Part shown: positions 1 through 5,891 of the stretch, piece by piece | Position numbering within the stretch: the stretch's first letter is position 1 | How the letters are laid out: each line of letters opens with the position of its first letter | NCBI GenBank assembly: GCA_034721855.1 | Contig: JAYENB010000265.1 | Span: 1 to 9,463 of the forward strand | Length of the DNA: 9,463 nucleotides | Origin: JAQIBY01 sp034721855 | GTDB taxonomy: Bacteria > Bacteroidota > Bacteroidia > Bacteroidales > ML635J-15 | Direction: 5' to 3' | Notes under the pieces: model-generated | What the model saw: only the letters and a program-made list of their open reading frames with translations | What the model was told of the DNA's origin: nothing | Databases searched by the model: none | Made by a program: the position numbers and the translations under genes

Positions 1-83
1 ATCGCAAAGCCATTGTCAATTTTGACAAAGAGGGAAAGAAAACCTTGCTGCTCAAGTATGCACGACTGAAAATTTTATCATAA
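1..83 (+). CDS. C-terminal end of a UvrD/PcrA-type DNA helicase (partial)
   Basis: An open frame enters from the left edge (first full codon at 3) and stops with TAA at 81-83, giving 26 residues. They include KAIVNFDKEGKKTLLLKYA and end in RLKILS. This pattern, a beta-strand with 'A-V-F' followed by 'G-K-K-T-L-L-L-K-Y-A-x-L', is what I expect at the C-terminus of Bacteroidota UvrD/PcrA superfamily 1 helicases, where a small Tudor-like domain closes the protein. Such helicases unwind DNA in nucleotide excision repair and remove stalled complexes. Only the tail is present, so no helicase motif can be checked and the assignment rests on family resemblance. No gene follows for about 600 bp, so this looks like the end of its transcription unit. 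Confidence 0.55.
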   Translation, partial: RKAIVNFDKEGKKTLLLKYARLKILS

Positions 84-118
84 AAATAAACGTAAGCATT
101 CAGGCAAATACATTTTTT

Positions 119-183
119 ACCGCAAAGACGCTGAGACGCAGACCCGTCTGTCGCCGGGCAAGCTCTGCCTGACGGCAGTCAGG
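119..183. repeat. Dispersed-repeat-like segment with GC-rich hairpins
   Basis: The segment begins ACCGCAAAGACGCTGAGACG, built of short CGCAAAG/CGCTGAG-like units. I recall similar units scattered in intergenic DNA of many Bacteroidota and other environmental bacteria. It continues into a GC-rich hairpin: 148-160 pairs with 166-178 around a 5-nt AGCTC loop, 13 positions with two G-T pairs and one mismatch. An overlapping alternative hairpin is CCTGAC (168-173) with GTCAGG (178-183) around GGCA. Its composition contrasts with the AT-rich flanks, which fits a REP-like or imported repeat. It could also act as a 3' stabiliser or terminator of the helicase transcript, but there is no T-run. Confidence 0.45.
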
Positions 184-347
184 GAAATGAAAAATAAAGA
201 TGAATTAAATTGATTGTCAAAAATCATATCTGATGTATATGTTTTAAAGTTCATAAAAAACGATAGTGATACCGATATGTGTTCAATCGTGCTATCGTGC
301 CATTCCGTAAAAAGGATGCAAAAAAAAGAAAATATGGAACACCCGAT

Positions 348-377
348 ATCAACAAGAGGTTGCAACCCCTTGTTGAT
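348..377. repeat. 30-bp near-perfect palindrome
   Basis: The two 15-bp halves are reverse complements except for one mismatched pair (A357 against C368). The outer arms are ATCAACAAG and CTTGTTGAT and the centre is GGTTGCAACC. There is no spacer and no T-run on either side, so a classical intrinsic terminator is unlikely. It could be a binding site for a dimeric protein, a recombination or transposon-end relic, or a hairpin in the helicase 3' UTR. Confidence 0.7.
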
Positions 378-445
378 TACGCTGTTCTTTCTCCGATTTG
401 CGGTGAGCAGGTACTTTTGTTGATACTGATTATTTACAAATAAAC

Positions 446-476
446 TTGGCTGACATGAATAAAAAGATTATTTTTG
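446..476 (+). promoter_or_regulatory. Candidate Bacteroidota-type promoter upstream of DUF4290-murA
   Basis: TATTTTTG at 469-476 matches the Bacteroidota -7 box TAnnTTTG exactly. TTG at 446-448 lies 20 nt upstream, a suitable distance for the -33 box. Transcription would start near 483. This implies a leader of about 200 nt before the ATG at 681, with the nested inverted repeat at 515-632 inside it. No equally good match was seen closer to the start codon. The motif is short and AT-rich DNA can produce it by chance. Confidence 0.4.
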
Positions 477-514
477 CATAAACTTGTAACCAATCAGTTG
501 TATTAATTTTTATC

Positions 515-632
515 AATAACGGTTAATATCGGTTACTATGTGAAAGGCTACTCCTTACAAATAGGTGGTATTTTACAACTATTAAAAATACGATTTATTT
601 GTAACAGATTTTAACCTATATTAACCGTTATT
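515..632. repeat. Nested inverted repeat upstream of the murA cluster
   Basis: The outer arms at 515-535 and 612-632 are inverted copies with 19 of 21 positions matching. The first 15 (AATAACGGTTAATAT) are perfect. Inside, TTACAAATA (555-563) pairs with 596-604 and GTATTTT (568-574) pairs with 585-591, giving a second near-continuous stem of about 20 bp around a 10-nt loop (575-584). The outer arms carry repeated GGTTA/TAACC units. The whole could fold into one long stem-loop in DNA or in the leader RNA. Possible identities are a MITE, a small invertible segment, or regulator-binding repeats. I saw no clear target-site duplication. Confidence 0.65.
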
Positions 633-680
633 TACAGAAAACGTTATGACTCATTAGTAAAATAAACTTTATATACACTT

Positions 681-1298
681 ATGGAATACAATACCCAACG
701 ACCTGATTTAGTTTTGCCTGAATATGGCAGACATGTGCACAAAATGGTTGATTATCTGAAGACCATTCATGACATGGACCTCAGAAATCAAATGGCAAAA
801 ACCCTGATAGAAATCATGGGACACATGAATCCTCATTTACGAGATGTCCCTGATTTTAAGCATAAATTATGGGATCACCTTGCCATTATGGCCGATTTCG
901 ATCTGGATATTGACTGGCCTTATCCTTTACCTGACAGGGAAGAAAGGTCTAAACCCCCGGATATGCTTTCCTATTCTGACAGTGATTTCGGGTTTAAACA
1001 TTATGGCAAAAATTTGCAGCACATGCTTGATGTCCTGAGTGAAGGCGAATATGATGAGGACACACAGCTAATGCTTTTAAAGCAACTTGCCAACCACATG
1101 AAAAAATCATATGTAAACTGGAAGAAAGAAAGCGTAAATGATGATGTCATTTTTGATGATATTGAGAAAATTACCGGCGGTAAAATCAAAATTCCACGTG
1201 ATAAAGTAACGCTTGCTGATGTCAAACAACCGAAACCAACCCAACATAAATTTCAAAACAAAAACAACAAAAGAAGGAAAAAAAGCAAAAGATATTAA
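681..1298 (+). CDS. DUF4290 family protein
   Basis: This 205-residue cytoplasmic protein starts MEYNTQRPDLVLPEYGRHVH, the characteristic opening of the DUF4290 family, which I know from Bacteroidota directly upstream of murA. No enzymatic motif, signal peptide or membrane segment is visible. The first 80 residues look helical and carry several His and Met residues (HVHKMVDYL, GHMNPHLRD). The tail from about residue 182 is highly basic (KNNKRRKKSKRY) and could bind nucleic acid or a membrane surface; that is inference. The molecular function is unknown. Its stop overlaps the murA start by one base (TAATG), suggesting translational coupling and a role tied to cell-wall precursor supply. The start at 681 preserves the conserved N-terminus, although no Shine-Dalgarno site is seen. 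Confidence 0.88.
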   Translation: MEYNTQRPDLVLPEYGRHVHKMVDYLKTIHDMDLRNQMAKTLIEIMGHMNPHLRDVPDFKHKLWDHLAIMADFDLDIDWPYPLPDREERSKPPDMLSYSDSDFGFKHYGKNLQHMLDVLSEGEYDEDTQLMLLKQLANHMKKSYVNWKKESVNDDVIFDDIEKITGGKIKIPRDKVTLADVKQPKPTQHKFQNKNNKRRKKSKRY

Positions 1299-2605
1299 TG
1301 GGTAATTTTAAAGTTGAAGGCGGACATAAATTATCAGGGAGTATTGATCCCCAGGGAGCAAAAAACGAAGCGTTACAGGTTATTTGTGCCAGTCTGTTAA
1401 CAAAAGAAGAAGTTGTTATCAGCAATAAGCCGGATATTCTTGATGTAAGCAACCTTATCAATATTCTTGCTTTTCTCGGCGTTAAAGTCGAAAAAGTCAA
1501 CCATGATACCTGCCGTTTTAAAGCTGACAATGTTGATCCTGATATTTTGCTGGATGAAGAATTCTCAAAACGCAGCCGTAAGTTACGTGGATCAATCATG
1601 CTTATTGGCCCTATGCTGGCCAGATTTCACAAAGCATTTATTCCCATGCCCGGTGGAGATAAAATTGGCCGCCGGCGTTTGGATACCCACTTCCTGGGGT
1701 TTAAAAAACTGGGAGCAAAACTGGATTATAATTTCAGAGATAACTACTATTCCCTTACCGCTGATCGCCTAAAAGGAAATTACATCCACCTTGATGAAGC
1801 TTCTGTCACAGGTACTGCAAATATTGTGATGCTGGCCGTACTTACCGAAGGAAAAACTACAATTTACAATGCAGCATGTGAACCCTACATCCAACAGTTA
1901 TGCAAGATGCTGAATTCAATGGGGGCACAGATATCAGGTGTGGGATCGAACTTGCTTCACATTACAGGGGTAAAATCACTTCATGGAACAACGCACCGCA
2001 TATTGCCTGATATGATTGAGATTGGTAGTTTCATTGGCCTTGCTGCCATGACAGGTTCAGAATTGACCATCAACAATGTTTCCTTTGAAAACCTGGGGAT
2101 CATTCCCGATACGTTCAAAAAAATGGGCGTTGTATTGGAGCATATTGGTGATGATATTCATGTGCCTGCACAGGAACATTATGAAATTGAAACTTTTATT
2201 GACGGGTCTGTCATGACCATTGCAGATGCCATATGGCCCGGTCTAACCCCCGATTTGCTCAGTGTTTTTCTTGTGCTGGCCACCCAGGCCAAGGGCAGTG
2301 TGCTAATTCATCAGAAAATGTTTGAAAGCAGGCTGTTTTTTGTTGACAATTTGATTTATATGGGGGCGCAAGTTATTTTGTGTGACCCACACAGGGCTCA
2401 TGTGGTTGGTTTGGATAATCAAATCAAATTACGGGGAACGGATATGAGCTCCCCGGATATCCGTGCAGGAGTTGCTTTGCTTATTGCTGCCCTTTCTGCA
2501 GACGGACAATCTGTCATACATAATATTGAGCAAATTGACAGGGGATATCAGAACATTGATAAACGCCTCCAAGCACTTGGAGCCAAAATCACACGCGTGG
2601 AATAA
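1298..2605 (+). CDS. murA: UDP-N-acetylglucosamine 1-carboxyvinyltransferase (MurA), Asp-type active site
   Basis: MurA transfers enolpyruvate from PEP to UDP-GlcNAc, the first committed step of peptidoglycan synthesis, in the cytoplasm. The 435-residue product has the EPSP-synthase-like two-domain fold from end to end. Visible landmarks are K22-N23 (QGAKNEA; the E. coli K22/N23 pair), R97 in LRGS, the catalytic loop PGGDKIGRRRLDTH (118-131), LDEASVTGTAN (165-174), LPDMIEIGSF, D319 in TPDLLS (general-base position), R389 in SPDIRAGVALL and IDRGYQNID near the end. The catalytic Cys of E. coli MurA (C115) is replaced by Asp at residue 121, as known in naturally fosfomycin-insensitive MurA enzymes. 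The start overlaps the preceding stop. A purine-rich AAGGAA about 18 nt upstream is too distant for a strong ribosome site, so coupling is likely. Confidence 0.97.
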   Translation: MGNFKVEGGHKLSGSIDPQGAKNEALQVICASLLTKEEVVISNKPDILDVSNLINILAFLGVKVEKVNHDTCRFKADNVDPDILLDEEFSKRSRKLRGSIMLIGPMLARFHKAFIPMPGGDKIGRRRLDTHFLGFKKLGAKLDYNFRDNYYSLTADRLKGNYIHLDEASVTGTANIVMLAVLTEGKTTIYNAACEPYIQQLCKMLNSMGAQISGVGSNLLHITGVKSLHGTTHRILPDMIEIGSFIGLAAMTGSELTINNVSFENLGIIPDTFKKMGVVLEHIGDDIHVPAQEHYEIETFIDGSVMTIADAIWPGLTPDLLSVFLVLATQAKGSVLIHQKMFESRLFFVDNLIYMGAQVILCDPHRAHVVGLDNQIKLRGTDMSSPDIRAGVALLIAALSADGQSVIHNIEQIDRGYQNIDKRLQALGAKITRVE

Positions 2606-2621
2606 TATAACCTAAAAACTA

Positions 2622-3323
2622 ATGATAATGAAACGTTTAATTTTTACCTTCAGTGTTGTTGTTTTTTTATGTATATCCGGGGCTGTCTCAGCACAAGATG
2701 AAAAAAACATTGGTATTAACGTCGGGCAATATGCGCCTGAAATTGACCTGGCGACTCCTGATGGGGAAGAAATCACACTAAGCAGCCTGACGGAGAACCT
2801 CGTGCTTATTGATTTCTGGGCAGCAGATTGTGTTCCCTGCAGAAAAAACATCTCAAAACTGGTGCCTGTTTATCGTGATTACCATAACAAAAATTTTGTT
2901 CTGGGCGATGGTTTTGAAGTTTTTTCCGTGTTTATTGGTGACTCAAAAGAAGAATGGAAAAAAGCCATTGAGAAAGATAACATTGCATCATGGATTAATG
3001 TATCTGACCTTAAACACTGGCATTCTCCCTACGTTAGATTATACAGCATCAAAGGCATGCCGGCCAATTATCTTGTTGATCAGGATGGTGTAATCATAGC
3101 CAAAAACCTGTATGGCAAGAAACTCAAAAATACCCTTGAAAAATATGTCCTGAAGGACCAGATAGAAAAACTCAAACATTTGCAGGTAAACATGGAAAAG
3201 TGCTTAATCCAGATGAAAGAAAATGCAGATTACCAAGCGTATGATAAAGAAATAAGTGAGATTCAGAAACAACTGGATAAATTGAACAAAAAAATCATTG
3301 CACTGGATGAAGCTAAGCCGTAG
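2622..3323 (+). CDS. Exported thioredoxin-fold protein (TlpA/ResA-like) with C-terminal coiled coil
   Basis: The 233-residue product starts with a typical signal peptide (MIMKRL, a hydrophobic core, then AVSA), with likely cleavage after A24. It lacks a lipobox Cys. Residues about 34-175 form a TlpA/ResA/AhpC-TSA-like thioredoxin domain: VGQYAPEIDL, LIDFWAADCVPCR with redox pair C70-V-P-C73, and GMPANYLVD with cis-Pro P147. The WCxxC Trp is replaced (ADCVPC). The last 60 residues (about 177-230) are Lys/Glu/Leu/Gln-rich and look like a coiled coil, which is unusual for a simple TlpA. It probably acts as a periplasmic thiol reductase or oxidoreductase; its partner is unknown. It follows murA by 16 bp, so it is likely cotranscribed. 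ATG at 2628 is an alternative start that would leave the signal peptide intact. Confidence 0.85.
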   Translation: MIMKRLIFTFSVVVFLCISGAVSAQDEKNIGINVGQYAPEIDLATPDGEEITLSSLTENLVLIDFWAADCVPCRKNISKLVPVYRDYHNKNFVLGDGFEVFSVFIGDSKEEWKKAIEKDNIASWINVSDLKHWHSPYVRLYSIKGMPANYLVDQDGVIIAKNLYGKKLKNTLEKYVLKDQIEKLKHLQVNMEKCLIQMKENADYQAYDKEISEIQKQLDKLNKKIIALDEAKP

Positions 3324-3374
3324 TTGCCTTTATAAAAAAGCAGGGGAACTTCACAAAAGATTATTCTAATTTCA

Positions 3375-3406
3375 AACCGTGAACGGTTACAGATAATTTA
3401 AGTTTG
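3375..3406 (+). promoter_or_regulatory. Candidate -7 box with an upstream palindrome
   Basis: TAAGTTTG at 3399-3406 fits the Bacteroidota -7 box TAnnTTTG. Ten bases upstream lies the palindrome AACCGT-GA-ACGGTT (3375-3388), at the position expected for an activator or repressor site; no good -33 TTG is present. The half-site ACGGTT also occurs in the inverted repeat upstream of DUF4290 (519-524). If real, this promoter would drive grpE-dnaJ through a leader of about 325 nt that includes the MITE-like element. Confidence 0.3.
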
Positions 3407-3488
3407 TCTTTGCAAATACTATCAATAAGAAAGATTGAAGCAGATTTCCAAAAAAAGAACTGTTAATTTAGAAAGAGTTCTATAAGCG

Positions 3489-3642
3489 TAATTAGAGTCT
3501 GTCAATAAAGTTAGTGTCTGATTCATACTGTTCAAGTTCAAGGCTTGCGAAGTATTGGCAACCAGGAATTTACTGGCGTAAATGACTGGTTGTCGATGCA
3601 AGCGTAAGGCAGAAATCGGACATTATGGACAGACACTAATTA
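3489..3642. mobile_element. MITE-like element with 22-bp terminal inverted repeats
   Basis: The ends at 3489-3510 and 3621-3642 are inverted copies with 19 of 22 matches; the core is TTAG(A/T)GTCTGTC. A second inverted copy of the same end motif, TTAGTGTCTG, sits just inside the left end at 3511-3520. The interior folds into a long interrupted stem: GCTTGC (3543-3548) with GCAAGC (3598-3603), CAACCAG (3559-3565) with CTGGTTG (3586-3592), and TTTAC (3569-3573) with GTAAA (3578-3582) around TGGC. It is about 154 bp long and has no coding capacity. This is the architecture of a non-autonomous transposon remnant. The outer TAATTA on each side may be part of the repeat or a target duplication. Confidence 0.65.
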
Positions 3643-3737
3643 GGTTGACATTATTGCATGCATGTCTGTCATCTTGTCCACCTTAAAGATTTGGCAGGCA
3701 TTTTGTTTGCTAAAGCCGGAATAAACAAAATAATATT

Positions 3738-4373
3738 ATGGAAAAGCATACAGATAATATCGAAAAAAAGGAACAAAATAATCATACCGGAGAAAAAAAA
3801 GAGTCTAACAACAATACGCAAAATAAAAAAGCAAAAAAAGAAAATAATAAACAAAAAGGCAATAAAAAACCGTCATCCGGAAAAACTGCAAAAGCCCTAG
3901 AAAAACAACTCCGCGAAAAAGAGAAAATTATTGCAGAACTAAATGAAAAATTTGGTTTGATAAATGACAAATATTTGCGTTTGTCTGCTGAATTTGACAA
4001 TTACAGAAAACGCACACTGAAAGAGAAAATGGATTTGACAAAGTCAGCCGGACATACAGTAATAACAAACCTTTTGCCGGTTGTTGATGACCTTGACCGG
4101 GCCACGGCTATCATTGAAAAAACGGATGATATCGAAGCTGTAAAAAAGGGCATCGAATTGATATACAACAAATTTCACAATTTCCTAAAACAGGAAGGCA
4201 TCGAACCGATTGAAGCCGTAGGAAAAGAATTCAATACGGATGAGCATGAAGCCATGACAAAAATCCCGGCTCCCAGGAAAGAATTAAAAGGGAAAGTGGT
4301 AGAAGAAATACAAAAAGGGTATAAATCCAACGAACAAATATTAAGACATTCTAAAGTAGTTGTGGGAGAATAA
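3738..4373 (+). CDS. grpE: GrpE, nucleotide exchange factor of DnaK
   Basis: GrpE releases ADP from DnaK and so drives the Hsp70 cycle in the cytoplasm. The product is 211 residues. Residues 1-50 are a low-complexity Lys/Asn/Glu-rich tail. A long helix follows (about 51-100) with KYLRLSAEFDNYRKRT at 78-93, then the family signature LLPVVDDLDRA (112-122), and the C-terminal beta domain with GIEPIEAVGKEFNTDEHEAM (154-173) and GYKSNEQILRHSKVVV. All hallmark elements are present. The N-terminal tail is extended and poly-Lys/Asn, which is common for GrpE in AT-rich Bacteroidota but contributes nothing known to exchange activity. The gene lies 5 bp upstream of dnaJ, so the two are almost certainly one operon. 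dnaK is not in the window. Confidence 0.96.
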   Translation: MEKHTDNIEKKEQNNHTGEKKESNNNTQNKKAKKENNKQKGNKKPSSGKTAKALEKQLREKEKIIAELNEKFGLINDKYLRLSAEFDNYRKRTLKEKMDLTKSAGHTVITNLLPVVDDLDRATAIIEKTDDIEAVKKGIELIYNKFHNFLKQEGIEPIEAVGKEFNTDEHEAMTKIPAPRKELKGKVVEEIQKGYKSNEQILRHSKVVVGE

Positions 4374-4378
4374 TATTT

Positions 4379-5575
4379 ATGACAAAACGTGATTATTACG
4401 ACATACTCGGTGTATCAAAAAGCGCTTCACAGGATGAGATCAAAAAGGCTTACCGCAAACAAGCCCTGAAATATCACCCTGACAAAAATACTGATGACAA
4501 AGAAGCAGAACGTAAATTCAAAGAAGCTGCTGAAGCTTACGAAGTGCTCCATGATGAACAAAAGCGCCAGCGGTATGACCAATTTGGACACGAAGGCGTA
4601 AAAGGTGGTGCCGGCGGTTTTTCAGGTGGCGGCATGAGTTTTGAAGATATTTTCAGCCGCTTTGGCGACATATTTGGCGACATGGGGTTTGGTGGTTTCG
4701 AAGATTCCGGCTTTGGCGGTGGTTTTGGAAGCTCCTTTGGCGGCGGTGGCGGACGGCGAAGACAAACCGTGAATAAAGGCTCAAACATCCGTGTGAAAGT
4801 CAAACTCACTTTGGAGGAAATTGCAAAAGGAACTACCAAGAAACTCAAAATTAAAAAATACATCAAATGTGATGCCTGTAATGGCACAGGAGAGAAAAAC
4901 GGGAGTTCAAGTGCTACATGCCAAACATGTCAAGGCAGCGGTGTTGAAACACGTGTAACCAATACCATCCTGGGCCAAATGCAGCAACGCACTACGTGCC
5001 GCACATGTGGTGGTACAGGATCTGTCATCAAAGAAAAATGCCCACAATGTAATGGCGAAGGCATTGTCAGGGATGAAGAAGTGGTTGAGGTCAAAATCCC
5101 CGCAGGTATGTCGGAAGGTATCCAACTGAGTGTTTCCGGGAAGGGAAATACTGCCCGTAGAGGTGGTGTAAATGGCGACTTGCTGGTTGTTGTTGAAGAA
5201 AAGGAACACCCGGAATTGGTGCGTGATGAAAACGATTTGCTGTATAATTTATTTATCAGCATTCCTGAAGCTTTGCTGGGAACAACTGCAACAATTCCCA
5301 CACTCGAAGGAAAAGTGCGGGTTAAAATTGAACCCGGCACCCAGTCAGGCAAAATACTTCGCCTCCGTAAAAAAGGCGTCCCGGATATTCAGGGATATGG
5401 AAAAGGAGACCTCCTTGTAAAAGTCAATGTGTATATCCCCAAAAAAATCTCCAAAGAAGAAGAAAAAACTTTTAAAAAATTGTTGGATTCTGAATCACTG
5501 AAACCAAAGAAACAAGGTAAAAACGGCACCACTGAAGAAAACATTTTTCATAAAATGAAAGGGTTTTTCGGATAA
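4379..5575 (+). CDS. dnaJ: DnaJ, type I Hsp40 co-chaperone
   Basis: DnaJ binds unfolded proteins, delivers them to DnaK and stimulates its ATPase. The 398-residue protein has the complete class A layout. The J domain covers residues 1-68, with YYDILGV and the essential HPD at 33-35. A Gly/Phe-rich linker follows (about 74-125: GGAGGFSGGG, GFGGGFGSSFGGGGG). Four CxxCxGxG zinc-binding repeats are at C164-C167, C181-C184, C207-C210 and C221-C224. The substrate-binding C-terminal domains run from about 230 to 355 (VKIPAGMSEG, NGDLLVVVEEKEH, IEPGTQSGKILRLRKKGVP). No key residue is missing. The start at 4379 gives the standard MTKRDYYDILGV opening. It is cotranscribed with grpE and is the last gene before a strong terminator. 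Confidence 0.98.
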   Translation: MTKRDYYDILGVSKSASQDEIKKAYRKQALKYHPDKNTDDKEAERKFKEAAEAYEVLHDEQKRQRYDQFGHEGVKGGAGGFSGGGMSFEDIFSRFGDIFGDMGFGGFEDSGFGGGFGSSFGGGGGRRRQTVNKGSNIRVKVKLTLEEIAKGTTKKLKIKKYIKCDACNGTGEKNGSSSATCQTCQGSGVETRVTNTILGQMQQRTTCRTCGGTGSVIKEKCPQCNGEGIVRDEEVVEVKIPAGMSEGIQLSVSGKGNTARRGGVNGDLLVVVEEKEHPELVRDENDLLYNLFISIPEALLGTTATIPTLEGKVRVKIEPGTQSGKILRLRKKGVPDIQGYGKGDLLVKVNVYIPKKISKEEEKTFKKLLDSESLKPKKQGKNGTTEENIFHKMKGFFG

Positions 5576-5638
5576 ACAACATGCACGGTAAATACAAAAA
5601 CTGTAAGAGTTAACAGAAAACTTAAAGGTGAAAATAAG

Positions 5639-5698
5639 GTGTTAGGAGTCAGGAGTTAGGTGTTAGGAGTTAGGAAAAGTTTTCCTCCTAACCCCTAA
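5639..5698. repeat. Heptamer tandem repeat with a distal hairpin
   Basis: Five consecutive 7-bp units occupy 5639-5673: GTGTTAG, GAGTCAG, GAGTTAG, GTGTTAG, GAGTTAG. The last units (TTAGGAGTTAG, 5663-5673) pair with CTAACCCCTAA (5688-5698), 10 of 11 positions. An inner GAAAA/TTTTC stem makes this a strong stem-loop. The repeat is GA/T-rich and non-coding. Similar GAGTTAG arrays are familiar from intergenic DNA of several phyla. It may fold at the 3' end of the grpE-dnaJ message. Confidence 0.75.
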
Positions 5699-5762
5699 AT
5701 CCTTATTATGATTTTTGGCTTTTGACTTATACAGTTACGTATTAAAGTTGTGAACAGATACA

Positions 5763-5802
5763 AAAAACGCAGCTAGCTCCAAGCTATCTGCGTTTTTCTT
5801 TT
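5763..5802. terminator. Bidirectional intrinsic terminator between dnaJ and tRNA-His
   Basis: AAAAACGCAG (5763-5772) pairs perfectly with CTGCGTTTTT (5788-5797). After a single C/T mismatch the stem continues with TAGCT (5774-5778) and AGCTA (5782-5786) around a CCA loop. T-runs follow on both strands, so it can end grpE-dnaJ transcription from the left and the tRNA-His transcript, whose 3' end is only about 7 bp away, from the right. Confidence 0.9.
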
Positions 5803-5803
5803 G

Positions 5804-5877
5804 GGTGGAAGATGGGATTTGAACCCACGACCCCTGGAACCACAATCCAGTGCTCTAACCAGCTGAGCTACTCCCAC
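5804..5877 (-). tRNA. tRNA-His (anticodon GTG)
   Basis: On the - strand the acceptor arms GTGGGAG and CTTCCAC pair over seven positions (one G-T pair). The D arm contains AGCTCAGCTGGTTAGAGC, the anticodon arm is CTGGA-TTGTGGT-TCCAG, and the T arm contains GTGGGTTCAAATCCCAT. The anticodon GTG is read from 5843-5841. Identity is reinforced by the tRNA-His hallmarks: discriminator C73 (base 5804) and an encoded G at -1 (base 5878) that can pair with it. The 3' CCA is not encoded (CAA follows), so CCA must be added by nucleotidyltransferase. It is a single tRNA gene, ended by the terminator just downstream. Confidence 0.97.
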
Positions 5878-5891
5878 CATGTAAAGTGGGA

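Larger units (their letters stand above)
84..680. other. Gene-free intergenic region between the helicase and the DUF4290 gene
   Basis: This stretch of almost 600 bp holds no convincing gene. Short open frames at 117-365 (-) and 214-423 (+) have low-complexity products and overlap repeat or palindrome sequence. From left to right it holds a repeat-like GC-rich segment with hairpins (119-183), a weak inverted repeat CGATAG/CTATCG (261-297), a 30-bp near-perfect palindrome (348-377), a candidate promoter (446-476) and a nested inverted repeat (515-632). The part after 420 is very AT-rich. Confidence 0.7.
3324..3737. other. Intergenic region between the thioredoxin-like gene and grpE
   Basis: These 414 bp separate the murA cluster from grpE-dnaJ. 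They hold a candidate promoter with an adjacent palindrome (3375-3406), a weak hairpin AGAACT/AGTTCT (3456-3481), and a MITE-like element (3489-3642). The remaining 95 bp before grpE contain a TTGACA-like hexamer (3645-3650) without a convincing -10 or -7 partner. No gene is supported. Confidence 0.7.

Noticed and set aside
117..365. Open frame on the - strand, 82 codons, in the left intergenic region
   Set aside because: It spans the repeat-like hairpins and part of the 30-bp palindrome, its product is low complexity, and no ribosome site or family resemblance is seen.
214..423. Open frame on the + strand, 69 codons
   Set aside because: It overlaps the palindrome, has no recognisable domain or start signal, and is typical of chance frames in AT-rich DNA.
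4537..5352. Long - strand open frames opposite dnaJ, including a Pro-rich 116-codon frame
   Set aside because: They are antisense readings of the Gly/Phe and zinc-finger regions of an intact dnaJ.
5639..5673. Short regularly repeated units that might suggest a CRISPR-type array
   Set aside because: Units are 7 bp and strictly tandem with no spacers, so this is a simple tandem repeat.
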